Shown here: positions 1-8,888 of the stretch, in pieces
Layout of the letters: each line of letters opens with the position of its first letter
How positions within the stretch are numbered: the first letter of the stretch is position 1
Translations under genes and position numbers: made by a program
Origin: Gammaproteobacteria bacterium
GTDB taxonomy: Bacteria; Pseudomonadota; Gammaproteobacteria; Pseudomonadales; Pseudohongiellaceae
Reading direction: 5' to 3'
Assembly (NCBI GenBank): GCA_002706685.1
Contig: PALV01000022.1
Location: 1 to 64,000, forward strand
Length of the DNA: 64,000 bases
Notes under the pieces: generated by a model
What the model saw: the letters and a program-made list of their open reading frames with translations, nothing else
The model's database searches: none
What the model was told of the DNA's origin: nothing

Positions 1-162
1 ATCTCAAGGAGAGCGTATGGTTTTAGAAACTTTGAAAACTATCGATTACGAGTGCTGGCCCACTGTGGGTGGGATGGCATTGTGAACAGGGTTTAATGAC
101 TGCTTTCCCCCGTTAATGGGGTAGAACCCCTTAAGTTGGAAGGTTTGTATCGGTCTATCGAA
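1..162. other. left-edge non-coding stretch downstream of tRNA-Leu
   Basis: No convincing gene is visible between the window edge and the tRNA. A short inverted repeat (CCCC at 108-111 and GGGG at 118-121 around GTTAAT) could be a weak hairpin downstream of the minus-strand tRNA, but there is no clear T-run. The stretch may hold the end of a transcription unit that continues outside the window. Confidence 0.4.
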
Positions 163-250
163 TGGTGCCCAGGAGAGGACTTGAACCTCCACGCCCTTTC
201 GAGCACTAGCACCTGAAGCTAGCGTGTCTACCAATTCCACCACCTGGGCA
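163..250 (-). tRNA. tRNA-Leu (anticodon CAG)
   Basis: Read on the minus strand the sequence folds as a class II tRNA. The acceptor stem TGCCCAG pairs with CTGGGCA, and the CCA end is encoded at 165-163. The D-loop contains GGAATTGGTAGAC, the long variable arm is typical of leucine tRNA, and the T-loop is GTTCAAGTC. The anticodon stem CTAGC/GCTAG encloses the loop TTCAGGT, giving anticodon CAG, which reads CUG codons. CUG is the dominant leucine codon in the surrounding genes. A tRNA-Leu next to rnr is also the arrangement I know from Pseudomonas. Confidence 0.95.
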
Positions 251-278
251 TTTAGGGATGGAGCAAATCAGAGCGCGC

Positions 279-307
279 ATTTTGCCGATACCAAATGCCG
301 CTGTCAA
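279..307 (-). promoter_or_regulatory. promoter of tRNA-Leu
   Basis: On the minus strand a perfect -35 box TTGACA (307-302) is followed by a 17-bp spacer and a -10 box CAAAAT (284-279). The GC-rich run GCGCGC directly after the -10 box is a discriminator of the kind known from stringently controlled stable RNA promoters. The tRNA 5' end is about 29 bp below the -10 box. Confidence 0.8.
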
Positions 308-417
308 CGGTCTTTGATAAATTCTTTAAGAATTATGCAAGGCAGGGGTGTATACTGGCGCGGAGTATATAAACGACAAGCAAATTATAGAGACATAAGA
401 GAGTAAACAGAGCATCT

Positions 418-3018
418 ATGCCGAACCCGAAAAAGCCCGGAAAGCAAAAATCCAGTAAATCCAGCACGCCTCCCCTGAATCACGACCCATTTGCCTCGCG
501 CGAAGCCGAAAAATACCACAATCCCATCCCCAGCCGCGAGTTTATTCTGGCTAAGATGGAGGAGATTGCCGAGCCGGTCAGCTATGAGACGCTGTGCGAG
601 ACCTTTAATCTGGCAGACGATCCGGATCAGGCCGAGGCGCTGCGTCGCCGGCTGATCGCCATGAGCCGTGACGGCCAGCTGATCAGCAACCGCCGGGGCG
701 TGTATGGCCTGGTGGACAAGATGGAGCTGATCAAGGGCCGGGTGCAGGGCACCAAGGACGGCATGGGCTTCTTTATACCCAACGATGGCTCTGGCGATCT
801 GGTGCTGCCCCCCAACGAGATGGTCAAACTGTTTGACGGCGACATCGTGCTGGCACGGGTGGCGGGTGTTGACCGCCGCGGCCGCAAAGAAGGCATGGTC
901 GTCGAGATTCTGGAGCGCCGCGTCACTCAGGTGGTGGGCCGCTTCTATAAAGACCAGGGTTTTGGCCTGGTGGTGCCTGACAATCGGCGCATCAGTCACG
1001 AAGTCATCATTCCGGAGAAAGACACGCGCGGCGCCCAGGACGGCCAGTTTGTAGTGGCGGTGATTCGCAGCTATCCGGATAAACGACGCAAGGCCATTGG
1101 TGAGGTCACCGAGATTCTGGGTGATCACATGGCGCCGGGCATGGAAATTGATGTTGCGCTGCGCAGTCACGGCATTCCGCATGAGTGGCCGCGTGAAGTG
1201 ACGCAGGCCGTCAAAGACCTTAAAGAAGAAGTCGCCAAAGACGACATCAAGGGTCGCGAGGATCTGCGCCAGCTGCCGTTTGTCACCATCGATGGTGAAG
1301 ACGCCAAGGACTTTGACGACGCCGTCTATTGCGAGCCGGGTCCGCGCGGTACAGCCAAATTGTATGTGGCCATCGCCGACGTCTCGCATTATGTAAAACC
1401 CGATTCTGCACTGGATGAAGAAGCGCAGAATCGCGGCAACTCGGTGTATTTCCCGGGGTACGTGGTACCCATGCTGCCCGAGGTGCTGTCCAATGGCCTG
1501 TGCTCGCTGAAGCCCAAAGTGGATCGTCTGGTGATGGTCTGTGAGATGGAAATCGGCCGCACCGGCAAGGTCAACAATTACACCTTCTTTGAGGGAGTCA
1601 TCCACTCCCATGCGCGGCTGACCTATACGGAAGTCGCCGACATGCTGGAAGAGCCGGACAGTGATCTGCGTGAGCGCTCACAAACCCGATTGCGCACTAA
1701 ATATGCTGAGCTGGTGCCGCACCTGGAAGCGCTCTACGGTATTTATCACAAGTTGTCCGAGGCCCGTCAGAAGGCCGGTGCGCTGGACTTCTCCAGCACC
1801 GAAACCCGAATTGTGTTTGGCGAAACCCGCAAGATCCGCGAGATCGTGCCCGTGGTGCGCAACAGTGCGCATCGTCTGATCGAAGAGTGCATGCTTGCCG
1901 CCAACGTGTGTACCGCCAAGTTCCTGGCCGAGTCAGGCCTGCCGGTGCTGTATCGCGTCCACGAAGGCCCGAATAACGACAAGCTGGAAAACCTCAAGCT
2001 GTTCCTGCGCGAGCTGGGTCTGGTGCTGACGCGCTCCGACAAGCCGACACCGCAGGATTATCAGCGTGTGCTACAGGCCATCGAGGGCCGGTCTGATGCC
2101 AATCTGATCCAGACCATGCTGATCCGCTCAATGATGCAGGCGGTGTATCAGCCGGACAACATCGGTCACTTTGGTCTGGGCTTTGAGTCCTATACTCACT
2201 TTACCTCGCCGATTCGCCGCTATCCGGACCTGCTGGTGCACCGTGCGCTGCGTTATCTGATCCGTTCCGGCAAGCAGTGGGCTTTTATCCGACGCATCAA
2301 GGATGCCGTCAAGCTGAACAAGCGCGACATCTATCCGTATCAGGAAAAGGACATGGTGCACTTTGGTGAGCTGTGTTCGATGACCGAGCGCCGCGCCGAT
2401 GCCGCCAGCTATGACGTGCTGGACTGGCTGAAGTGCGAATATGTGCAGGATCGCGTTGGTGATGAGTTTGATGGTACCGTCAGCTCGGTCACTGGCTTCG
2501 GTCTGTTTGTGCAGCTTAGCGACATTTATGTAGAAGGCCTGGTGCACATCACTGCGCTGCAGAATGACTATTATCAGTTTGATCCGGTGCGGCAGTTGCT
2601 GCGCGGTGAGCGCAGTGGTGTGACCTATCACCTGGGTGACACGGTGCGTGTACGCGTGGTTCGGGTAGACCTGGATGAGCGCAAGATCGACCTGCAGGTG
2701 GTCGATGGCAGTCACGTTGGCAAGCCGGGTGGCCCGGGCAAAGGTGCCAGGGCCGGCAGCGGTAAAGATGGCAAGAGTGCCAAAGGCGGTCGTGGTAATA
2801 GCTCAGGCGGCAAAGATCGTGGCAGTAAAGGCCAGACCGATGCCGGGGCTGGCGCAGGCACGGCCAGGCGCGGTGGCCGCTCAGGTGGCAAGTCGGCCAG
2901 CAAAACTGCCGGCAAGAGCAAAAACACAGGCAGTCGGTCTGCCAAAAGTGGTGCGGCCAAGGGCGCCGGTGCTGCCAAAACGGCCGCCAAGCCGGCCGGT
3001 AAATCGCGGAGACGTTGA
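418..3018 (+). CDS. rnr: ribonuclease R (3'-5' exoribonuclease)
   Basis: 866-residue RNase II/R family exonuclease that degrades structured RNA, rRNA fragments and mRNA in the cytoplasm. Visible in order: an N-terminal winged-helix region (about 35-100), cold-shock/OB-type RNA-binding segments (about 100-270), the RNB catalytic domain with the Asp cluster TIDGEDAKDFDDAVY (about 291-305) and the HFGLGFESYTHFTSPIRRYPD signature, then an S1 domain (about 650-735). The final 130 residues are a low-complexity Lys/Gly/Ala/Ser/Arg tail, basic like that of E. coli RNase R but longer. The ATG at 418 is used; TATACT at 351-356 is a possible -10 box with only a weak -35. The stop overlaps the rlmB start (TGATG), so the two are translationally coupled. 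Confidence 0.96.
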   Translation: MPNPKKPGKQKSSKSSTPPLNHDPFASREAEKYHNPIPSREFILAKMEEIAEPVSYETLCETFNLADDPDQAEALRRRLIAMSRDGQLISNRRGVYGLVDKMELIKGRVQGTKDGMGFFIPNDGSGDLVLPPNEMVKLFDGDIVLARVAGVDRRGRKEGMVVEILERRVTQVVGRFYKDQGFGLVVPDNRRISHEVIIPEKDTRGAQDGQFVVAVIRSYPDKRRKAIGEVTEILGDHMAPGMEIDVALRSHGIPHEWPREVTQAVKDLKEEVAKDDIKGREDLRQLPFVTIDGEDAKDFDDAVYCEPGPRGTAKLYVAIADVSHYVKPDSALDEEAQNRGNSVYFPGYVVPMLPEVLSNGLCSLKPKVDRLVMVCEMEIGRTGKVNNYTFFEGVIHSHARLTYTEVADMLEEPDSDLRERSQTRLRTKYAELVPHLEALYGIYHKLSEARQKAGALDFSSTETRIVFGETRKIREIVPVVRNSAHRLIEECMLAANVCTAKFLAESGLPVLYRVHEGPNNDKLENLKLFLRELGLVLTRSDKPTPQDYQRVLQAIEGRSDANLIQTMLIRSMMQAVYQPDNIGHFGLGFESYTHFTSPIRRYPDLLVHRALRYLIRSGKQWAFIRRIKDAVKLNKRDIYPYQEKDMVHFGELCSMTERRADAASYDVLDWLKCEYVQDRVGDEFDGTVSSVTGFGLFVQLSDIYVEGLVHITALQNDYYQFDPVRQLLRGERSGVTYHLGDTVRVRVVRVDLDERKIDLQVVDGSHVGKPGGPGKGARAGSGKDGKSAKGGRGNSSGGKDRGSKGQTDAGAGAGTARRGGRSGGKSASKTAGKSKNTGSRSAKSGAAKGAGAAKTAAKPAGKSRRR

Positions 3019-3806
3019 TGGCCGGGCAGCAGGACTGGATTGTCGGCATTCATGCCGTCACAGAATTATTGAAGCGTAATCCGCAGGACGTGCTGGAGCT
3101 TTGGCTGCAGCAGGATCGCAATGACAAACGTCTGGACGAGGTGCGCGCACTGGCTTCGGAGCTTGGCCTCAAGACCCGTCAGGTCGGTCGCGACGAGCTG
3201 GAAAAGCACCTGGGCGGCGCGCCGCGCAAAGGCGGCAAGCCGCGCAACGATCGGCTGCCCGTGCATCAGGGCGCGATTGCCCTGTGTCAGTGGCGCGATA
3301 CCACCAAAGACGAAGCCTTCCTTAATAAGCTGCTGGAATCGCTTGATCATCCGCCGCTGTTGCTGGTACTGGATGAAATCACCGATCCGCATAACCTGGG
3401 CGCCTGCCTGCGCACGGCCGATGCCGCAGGCGTGGATGCGGTGATCGTGCCCAAGGATAACTCCGCCCCGATGAATCTGACGGTGCGCAAGGTGGCCAGT
3501 GGCGCTGCCGAGAAAGTGCACCTGGTGGCGGTGACCAACCTCAGTCGCACCCTGTCGGCGCTTCAGCAGCGCGGTATCTGGATCTACGGTGCGGCCGGCG
3601 AGGCCACGCAGAGCCTTTATGAGGCAGACCTGAAAGGCCCGCTGGCGCTGGTGATGGGCTCGGAAGGCAAGGGTATGCGCCGCCTGACGCGCGAGCACTG
3701 CGATTATCTGCTGTCGATCCCGATGGCCGGGGCGGTAAGTAGTCTGAACGTCTCTGTTGCGACCGGTGTTTGCCTCTTTGAGGTGGTAAGACAAAGGTCC
3801 GGCTGA
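3018..3806 (+). CDS. rlmB: 23S rRNA (guanosine-2'-O)-methyltransferase RlmB
   Basis: 262-residue SpoU/TrmH-family SAM-dependent methyltransferase, expected to 2'-O-methylate a guanosine (G2251 in E. coli) in the peptidyl-transferase region of 23S rRNA. An N-terminal substrate-binding domain (about 5-95) precedes the SPOUT trefoil-knot domain. The three family motifs are present: NLGACLRTADAAG (126-138), MGSEGKGM (213-220) and the knot motif IPMAGAVSSLNVSVATG (234-250). An in-frame TTG lies one codon upstream, but the ATG at 3018 overlapping the rnr stop, with GCGGAGA ahead of it, is the better start. The rnr-rlmB pairing is the usual one in gammaproteobacteria. Confidence 0.95.
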   Translation: MAGQQDWIVGIHAVTELLKRNPQDVLELWLQQDRNDKRLDEVRALASELGLKTRQVGRDELEKHLGGAPRKGGKPRNDRLPVHQGAIALCQWRDTTKDEAFLNKLLESLDHPPLLLVLDEITDPHNLGACLRTADAAGVDAVIVPKDNSAPMNLTVRKVASGAAEKVHLVAVTNLSRTLSALQQRGIWIYGAAGEATQSLYEADLKGPLALVMGSEGKGMRRLTREHCDYLLSIPMAGAVSSLNVSVATGVCLFEVVRQRSG

Positions 3807-3841
3807 CGGCCGGGCCTGCTCTAAGCCCCTGCAAATAGGCG

Positions 3842-3870
3842 TTGCAACGCCTGTTAATCTTCTCTACAAT
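3842..3870 (+). promoter_or_regulatory. promoter of the rpsF operon
   Basis: TTGCAA at 3842-3847, a 17-bp spacer and TACAAT at 3865-3870 form a strong sigma-70 promoter in the gap between rlmB and rpsF. It leaves an untranslated leader of roughly 105 nt before the rpsF ATG. Confidence 0.75.
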
Positions 3871-3886
3871 GCACGACCCCTGAATT

Positions 3887-3910
3887 CCGTGCCGGAAGGC
3901 CGCTTCACGG
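3887..3910 (+). promoter_or_regulatory. candidate S6:S18 autoregulatory leader motif
   Basis: In the rpsF leader CCGTG (3887-3891) pairs with CACGG (3906-3910). Inside it CC (3892-3893) pairs with GG (3898-3899) around a GGAA loop, leaving a one-sided bulge CCGCTT (3900-3905) on the 3' side. A bulged stem carrying CCG is the hallmark of the known rpsF leader element bound by the S6:S18 complex to repress its own operon. The fold is seen in the sequence; the function is assigned by similarity. Confidence 0.55.
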
Positions 3911-3983
3911 GCATTTAACTTCAACTCCTTGTCTTACCGCGGCGTCGTAAACCCAGGAAGACTTATTGCCAAAAGGAGTCTCT

Positions 3984-4457
3984 ATGAGACATTACGAAGT
4001 AGTATTTGTTGTACACCCTGATCAAAGCGATCAGGTTCCTGCGATGGTTGAGCGTTACACGCAGATGATCACCGAAACGGGTGGCAAGATCCATCGTCAG
4101 GAAGACTGGGGCCGCCGTCAACTGGCATACCCGATTAACAAGATTCACAAAGCCCACTACATCCTGCTGAACGTTGAGTGCGGCCAGGAAGTGCTGGACG
4201 AGATCGTGACTCTGTTCCGCTACAACGACGCCATTCTGCGTCACCTGGTCATCAAGACCGATGAAGCAATTACCGAAGAATCACTGATCCTGAAAGGCGA
4301 ACGTGAGAGCCGCGAACGTCGTGCCCGTGCTGAGCAGAAGCGTCGTGTAGAAGAAGAAGCTGCTGCCCGTGAAGCCGCGTCCAAAGATGACTCCGATGAT
4401 GACGAAGATTATGATTCTGATTCAGACGATGACAGCGACGAAGACGACGACAATTAA
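3984..4457 (+). CDS. rpsF: 30S ribosomal protein S6
   Basis: 157-residue S6, which binds the 16S rRNA central domain together with S18. The protein opens [21 protein letters not shown] and contains [19 protein letters not shown], both typical. The start is the ATG at 3984 with AAAAGGAG seven bases upstream; an in-frame TTG at 3966 is not supported. After the folded part (about 1-105) comes a charged helix rich in Glu/Arg and then an unusually long run of Asp, Ser and Tyr (about 135-157). E. coli S6 ends in a few Glu residues that RimK extends after translation; here a long acidic tail is genetically encoded. First gene of the S6-S18-L9 operon. Confidence 0.96.
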   Translation: MRHYEVVFVVHPDQSDQVPAMVERYTQMITETGGKIHRQEDWGRRQLAYPINKIHKAHYILLNVECGQEVLDEIVTLFRYNDAILRHLVIKTDEAITEESLILKGERESRERRARAEQKRRVEEEAAAREAASKDDSDDDEDYDSDSDDDSDEDDDN

Positions 4458-4484
4458 TCACTACGTTATTAAAGGATACTGATC

Positions 4485-4715
4485 ATGGCACGTTTTTTCC
4501 GCCGTCGTAAGTTCTGCAAATTCACTGCAGAAGGCGTAAAGCAAATTGATTACAAAGATCTGGAAACACTGAAGGCCTATATCTCTGAGACAGGCAAAAT
4601 TGTTCCCAGCCGTATTACTGGCACCAAGGCACGCTATCAGCGTCAACTGGCTGTCGCCGTCAAGCGCGCGCGTCACCTGGCCCTGATTCCGTACACTGAC
4701 AGCCACAACGTATAA
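4485..4715 (+). CDS. rpsR: 30S ribosomal protein S18
   Basis: 76-residue S18, partner of S6 on the 30S platform. Starts [20 protein letters not shown], and the conserved block [20 protein letters not shown] is present. A Shine-Dalgarno sequence AAAGGA lies eight bases before the ATG. It is separated from rpsF by 27 bp and belongs to the same operon. Confidence 0.97.
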   Translation: MARFFRRRKFCKFTAEGVKQIDYKDLETLKAYISETGKIVPSRITGTKARYQRQLAVAVKRARHLALIPYTDSHNV

Positions 4716-4755
4716 GCCGTTCCGCTGCGGCGGACGACTGGAGTAGGAACTGGCA

Positions 4756-5610
4756 ATGCGGGCTCTGGCTGCGTTTGCAATGGCTGGCCGCCGACAGGCG
4801 ATTATCGCGGCCGTGCTGTGTGGCATTATCCCGCTGATCAATATGATCAGCCCGGCGCTTGTGGCCCTGGTGCTTTTGCGCCACGGACCCAGAGAAGCGT
4901 TGATGGTGGCGGCCTTTGCCGTGCTGCCGTTGATAGGATGGGCCAGCGTCGGAGACATGACGCCGCTTATTCTGTTGGTCGGCGTGGGTGTGATGGCCGC
5001 AGTACTGCGACGCACAGCATCCTGGCAGTATGCCTTACTGGCCGCGATCCTGGTGGCGGTGGGTTCCGAAGCCGCACTGATGGTGCGGCCAGCAGTGATG
5101 GATTTGCTGCTGCAACAGGTTGAAGCCTTTATGGCAGCAGGCGGCGAATCGGCTGAGCTGCCGGAAGTGACGCCGGAGACATTGCGCGAAGGTGTGCTCA
5201 CGCTGTTTGGCCTGATGCACATGCTGATGGCAGTGTTTCTGCTGATACTGGCCAGATGGTGGCAGGCGCTGATGTATAACCCGGGCGGGTTTCAGAAGGA
5301 ATTTCATGAATTCCGACTGCAGCCGTCAGTCGCTATGTTGCTGGTGGGATTGTTCCTGCTGGCGAGCCTGGGTGGCACAGTGCTGACCGGATGGATCCTG
5401 TATTTTGTCATCCCTTTGGCGATAGCCGGGGTGGCACTGGTACACGGACTGGTGGGCATCAAGCGTTTGTCGCGGCTGTTCCTGGTAGCTTTCTACCTGT
5501 TGCTGCTGAGCCCGCTGGCTGTGCAGCTGTTATCGGTCGCCGCGTTGCTGGACAGTTTTTACGATTTTCGCCGTCGCATACAGCCGCCGGCTGATGATGG
5601 CAGCATCTGA
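4756..5610 (+). CDS. polytopic membrane protein (DUF2232-like) between S18 and L9
   Basis: 284-residue inner-membrane protein with about eight hydrophobic segments. They begin near residues 12-32, 40-60, 70-90 and 95-115, then after a hydrophilic stretch (about 120-150) at 152-172, 195-220, 222-240 and 245-270. A gene of this type sits between rpsR and rplI in Pseudomonas and many relatives; the family has no established function. The position within a ribosomal operon suggests constitutive, growth-linked expression. The start ATG at 4756 is preceded by GAGTAGGAA. The DUF name is from memory of position and topology, not from a search. Confidence 0.8.
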   Translation: MRALAAFAMAGRRQAIIAAVLCGIIPLINMISPALVALVLLRHGPREALMVAAFAVLPLIGWASVGDMTPLILLVGVGVMAAVLRRTASWQYALLAAILVAVGSEAALMVRPAVMDLLLQQVEAFMAAGGESAELPEVTPETLREGVLTLFGLMHMLMAVFLLILARWWQALMYNPGGFQKEFHEFRLQPSVAMLLVGLFLLASLGGTVLTGWILYFVIPLAIAGVALVHGLVGIKRLSRLFLVAFYLLLLSPLAVQLLSVAALLDSFYDFRRRIQPPADDGSI

Positions 5611-5630
5611 CTTTAATTGAGGAAATAGAC

Positions 5631-6083
5631 ATGAACGTAATTCTGTTGGAAAAAATCGGTCGCCTGGGCAACGTTGGTGATCAGGCTTCCGTGAAAGCGG
5701 GCTACGCACGCAACTTCCTGTTCCCACAGGGCAAAGCACTGCCTGCGACCAAAGCAAATCTGGCGGACTTCGAAGAGCGTCGTGCAGAACTGCTGGCTGC
5801 TCACAACGAGAAAGTGGCTGAAGCACAGGCTCGCGCTGCCAAGATCAAGGACCTGCGTGTTTCCATCGCGGTTAACGCGGGTGACGAAGGCAAGCTGTTC
5901 GGTTCCGTTGGCACGCGTGACATCGCTGATGCGATCAACGCAGCTGCTGAAGGCGCGGACGTCGTTAAAGCTGAAGTTCGTCTGCCTATCGGTGTAATTC
6001 GCGAAGTCGGCGAGTGGGAAATCTCCATCGACCTGGGCTACGAAGTCGAAGAAACCGTCACTCTGGCAGTTGTTCCAGCCTAA
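5631..6083 (+). CDS. rplI: 50S ribosomal protein L9
   Basis: 150-residue L9, which binds 23S rRNA domain V near the L1 stalk base. The N-terminal domain [20 protein letters not shown] (1-20), with [16 protein letters not shown] just after it, is canonical. It is followed by the long connecting helix (about 42-75) and the C-terminal domain with [16 protein letters not shown]. Shine-Dalgarno GAGGAAA lies seven bases before the ATG. Last gene of the ribosomal operon, closed by a strong terminator. Confidence 0.97.
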   Translation: MNVILLEKIGRLGNVGDQASVKAGYARNFLFPQGKALPATKANLADFEERRAELLAAHNEKVAEAQARAAKIKDLRVSIAVNAGDEGKLFGSVGTRDIADAINAAAEGADVVKAEVRLPIGVIREVGEWEISIDLGYEVEETVTLAVVPA

Positions 6084-6134
6084 GGCTGTAACTACCAGCA
6101 GGCGCTTGTCTCCAGGCGCCCGGTGATAGACAAT

Positions 6135-6173
6135 AAAGCACCGCGTTCCGGTATCGGGCGCGGTGCTTTTTTT
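6135..6173 (+). terminator. intrinsic terminator after rplI
   Basis: AAAGCACCGCG (6135-6145) pairs perfectly with CGCGGTGCTTT (6159-6169), an 11-bp stem followed by a T-run. It ends the S6-S18-L9 operon and separates it from dnaB. Confidence 0.9.
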
Positions 6174-6250
6174 ATGGGCCCGAACAGCCGGCGTGGACGT
6201 CATCAGGCCGGGTCATAAACAGCGCAGGCATCAACTGGACATAACAAGAC

Positions 6251-7702
6251 ATGGCGGACACCTTGGATCAGAGCAGCAATCAGGAACGCAGCACGCCATC
6301 TGGTATGGGCGGTGGCCGCAGCGGGACTCAGGGCCCGGTCTCGGCACTGAACAAACTCAAGGTGCCGCCGCATTCCGTTGAAGCCGAGCAGGCCGTGCTT
6401 GGTGGTCTGATGCAGGACAACAGTGCCTGGGATAACGCTGCCGAAGTGCTGCAGCCGGAAGATTTCTACCGCCACGAACACCAGCTGATCTATTCGGTAA
6501 TGCAGCGCCAGATCGAGTCCAGCAAGCCCATCGATGTGGTGACGCTGGTGGAAGCGCTGGACAGTCTGAACGATCTGGAAAGCGCCGGTGGCATTGAATA
6601 CCTGACCGACCTTGCCAGCCATGCGCGTGGCACTGCGAATATTTCTGCCTACGCCAACATCATCCGTGAGCGTGCCACGCTGCGCACGCTGATTCGTGTG
6701 TCCAACGAAATTTCTGATAACGCCTTTAATCCGGCCGGCCGCGCTGCCACCGACGTGCTCGATATGGCCGAGCAGATGGTGTTCAAGATTGCCGACAACC
6801 GCGCCCGTGACGGTGGACCGCAACAAGTGAATCCGCTGCTGACCAAGGCGGTGGAAAAAATTGACCAGCTGATCAAGTCCAAGGGTGGCATTACCGGTCT
6901 GGCCACCGGTTATATCGACCTGGACAAAAAGACCTCGGGTCTGCAGAAGTCGGACCTGATCATTGTTGCCGGTCGTCCGTCCATGGGTAAAACCACCTTT
7001 GCCATGAATCTGGCCGAAAATGCACTGCTGAACCAGGACAAACCGGTACTGGTATTCAGTCTGGAAATGCCGGCAGAGAGTCTGGTGTTTCGTATGCTCA
7101 GTTCCATTGGTCGCATCGATCAGAGCCGGTTGCGCAGTGGTCAGCTGGAAGACGAAGACTGGCCCAAGCTGACCAGCGCCATCGCCAAACTCAAGGACAG
7201 ACCGCTGCTCATCGACGACTCGGTGGGTTTGAGCCCAACCGAAATGCGTGCCCGCGCCCGGCGTGTAGCCCGCGAATACGATGGCCTGGCACTGGTGGTG
7301 GTCGACTACCTGCAACTGATGCAGATCAAGGGATTTGGCGACAACCGAGTGGGTGAGATCTCGGAAATCTCACGGTCTCTCAAAACCATGGCGCGTGAAT
7401 TTGAGTGCCCGGTAATTGCGTTGTCGCAGCTTAACCGCTCGCTGGAGCAACGCCCCAACAAGCGACCGGTGATGTCAGACCTGCGTGAATCGGGCGCCAT
7501 CGAGCAGGATGCCGATATCATCGCCTTTGTATATCGCGACGAGGTCTACAACGAAGACACGCCCGACAAAGGTGTGGCAGAAATCATCATCGGCAAGCAG
7601 CGTAACGGCCCCATCGGTACGGTCCGACTGGGCTTCCTGGGTCAGTTCACCCGCTTTGAGAATCTAGCCCGACCGGCCGACTATGAAGGCGGCTATGGTT
7701 GA
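6251..7702 (+). CDS. dnaB: replicative DNA helicase DnaB
   Basis: 483-residue hexameric 5'-3' helicase of the replication fork. The N-terminal primase-interacting domain (about 35-165, starting at VPPHSVEAEQAVLGGLM) is followed by a linker and the RecA-like ATPase domain. That domain carries Walker A GRPSMGKTTF (about 237-246), Walker B VVVDYLQLM (about 350-358) and the arginine-finger/H4 region QLNRSLEQRPNKRPVMSDLR. There is no intein at the Walker A or H3 sites that often carry one. The first 35 residues are a polar, glycine-rich extension. The 3' end overlaps the start of alr. Confidence 0.97.
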   Translation: MADTLDQSSNQERSTPSGMGGGRSGTQGPVSALNKLKVPPHSVEAEQAVLGGLMQDNSAWDNAAEVLQPEDFYRHEHQLIYSVMQRQIESSKPIDVVTLVEALDSLNDLESAGGIEYLTDLASHARGTANISAYANIIRERATLRTLIRVSNEISDNAFNPAGRAATDVLDMAEQMVFKIADNRARDGGPQQVNPLLTKAVEKIDQLIKSKGGITGLATGYIDLDKKTSGLQKSDLIIVAGRPSMGKTTFAMNLAENALLNQDKPVLVFSLEMPAESLVFRMLSSIGRIDQSRLRSGQLEDEDWPKLTSAIAKLKDRPLLIDDSVGLSPTEMRARARRVAREYDGLALVVVDYLQLMQIKGFGDNRVGEISEISRSLKTMAREFECPVIALSQLNRSLEQRPNKRPVMSDLRESGAIEQDADIIAFVYRDEVYNEDTPDKGVAEIIIGKQRNGPIGTVRLGFLGQFTRFENLARPADYEGGYG

Positions 7703-8879
7703 TTCGCTGGCGCCCCACAGCTGGGCAGATATTGATCTGGCTGCGCTGCAACACAACTTTGGCGTAGCCCGTCAACATGCCCCTGGCAATCGCATCTGTG
7801 CCGTGGTCAAGGCCAATGCCTACGGTCATGGTGTGTTCCAGTTGGCACCCGCACTAAAGCAGGTGATGCAGCCAGGCGATCTGTTTGCCGTGGTGACGCT
7901 GCGCGAGGGGCAGGCGCTGCGCAGCCACATTGAAAATACCGATATTCTGCTTATGCGCGGTCCGCTGAATGCCGAGGAAATGCGGCAGATTCTTGAAGGC
8001 GGTTTCTTTTTTGTTATTCACTCTGCCTGGCAGGCGACGCTCTTGTTCGAAGCACTGCAGGCCGGCATCAAACCGGTCAGCGGCTGTCTGCATGTGTGGT
8101 TCAAGGTGAACACCGGTATGAATCGGCTGGGCATGCCACCGGCAGATGCCGTTGAGCTGTGGCAGCAACTGGGACAGCATGCGCAGCAACATGGCTTGTC
8201 TGTAAAACCGGTACTGATGTCGCACCTGGCCATGTCGGATGACCTTGAATCGCCTATGACGCCGCAACAGCATGCAGCCTTCCTGGCGCTGGCCGAAGCG
8301 CTGCCCGCCGAATCAGGGGGTTGCACGCTGGCGGCCTCCGCAGGCATCCTCAACTGGCCGCAGACCCATGTGGGTATCGTACGGCCCGGCATCATGCTCT
8401 ACGGTGCCTCGCCGATGATCGGACGCGAGGGCCCGCAGGACAACCTGCAGCCGGTGATGAATCTGAAATCGCGACTGGTTGCCATCAATGAGGTCAAGGC
8501 TGGTGATACAGTTGGTTATGGTGCCACGTATACCGCTAAACAGGATATGCGTATCGGCATTGTTGGTATCGGTTATGGTGATGGTTATCCACGCCACGCC
8601 CCGAGCGGTACGCCGCTGATCATTTTTTCGCAGGGCAGGGCTCATGAGTCGCGGCTGGCCGGTCGTGTGTCGATGGACATGCTGACAGTGGACCTGACGG
8701 ATATTCCGGCCAGTATTGGTGACGAGTGTCTGTTGTGGGGCGCTGTACACGGAGCCTCGTTGTCGGCCAATCGTATAGCCGATCTGTGTCAGACGATTCC
8801 CTACGAGTTGTTCTGTCAGATCACCGGGCGCGTGCAGTTTAATTATCAGTTGCCGGAACAAACCTCCTCATCCAGCTAG
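7695..8879 (+). CDS. alr: alanine racemase
   Basis: 394-residue PLP enzyme that interconverts L- and D-alanine for peptidoglycan. The PLP lysine lies in AVVKANAYGHG (about 35-45) and the second catalytic tyrosine region is VGYGATYTAKQDMRIGIVGI. GYGDGYPRH and GRVSMDMLTVDLTD are also family signatures. Two ATGs are possible; the one at 7695 is chosen because GAAGG lies just upstream, whereas the ATG at 7683 has no ribosome site. It overlaps the dnaB stop by 8 bp, so translation is probably coupled. The dnaB-alr order is conserved in gammaproteobacteria. Confidence 0.95.
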   Translation: MVDSLAPHSWADIDLAALQHNFGVARQHAPGNRICAVVKANAYGHGVFQLAPALKQVMQPGDLFAVVTLREGQALRSHIENTDILLMRGPLNAEEMRQILEGGFFFVIHSAWQATLLFEALQAGIKPVSGCLHVWFKVNTGMNRLGMPPADAVELWQQLGQHAQQHGLSVKPVLMSHLAMSDDLESPMTPQQHAAFLALAEALPAESGGCTLAASAGILNWPQTHVGIVRPGIMLYGASPMIGREGPQDNLQPVMNLKSRLVAINEVKAGDTVGYGATYTAKQDMRIGIVGIGYGDGYPRHAPSGTPLIIFSQGRAHESRLAGRVSMDMLTVDLTDIPASIGDECLLWGAVHGASLSANRIADLCQTIPYELFCQITGRVQFNYQLPEQTSSSS

Positions 8880-8888
8880 TGAGTGCTC

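Noticed and set aside
46..243. 65-codon open frame across tRNA-Leu
   Set aside because: It is the translated tRNA sequence, not a protein.
385..1611. 408-codon minus-strand open frame opposite rnr
   Set aside because: Antisense shadow of the RNase R gene; its translation matches nothing recognisable.
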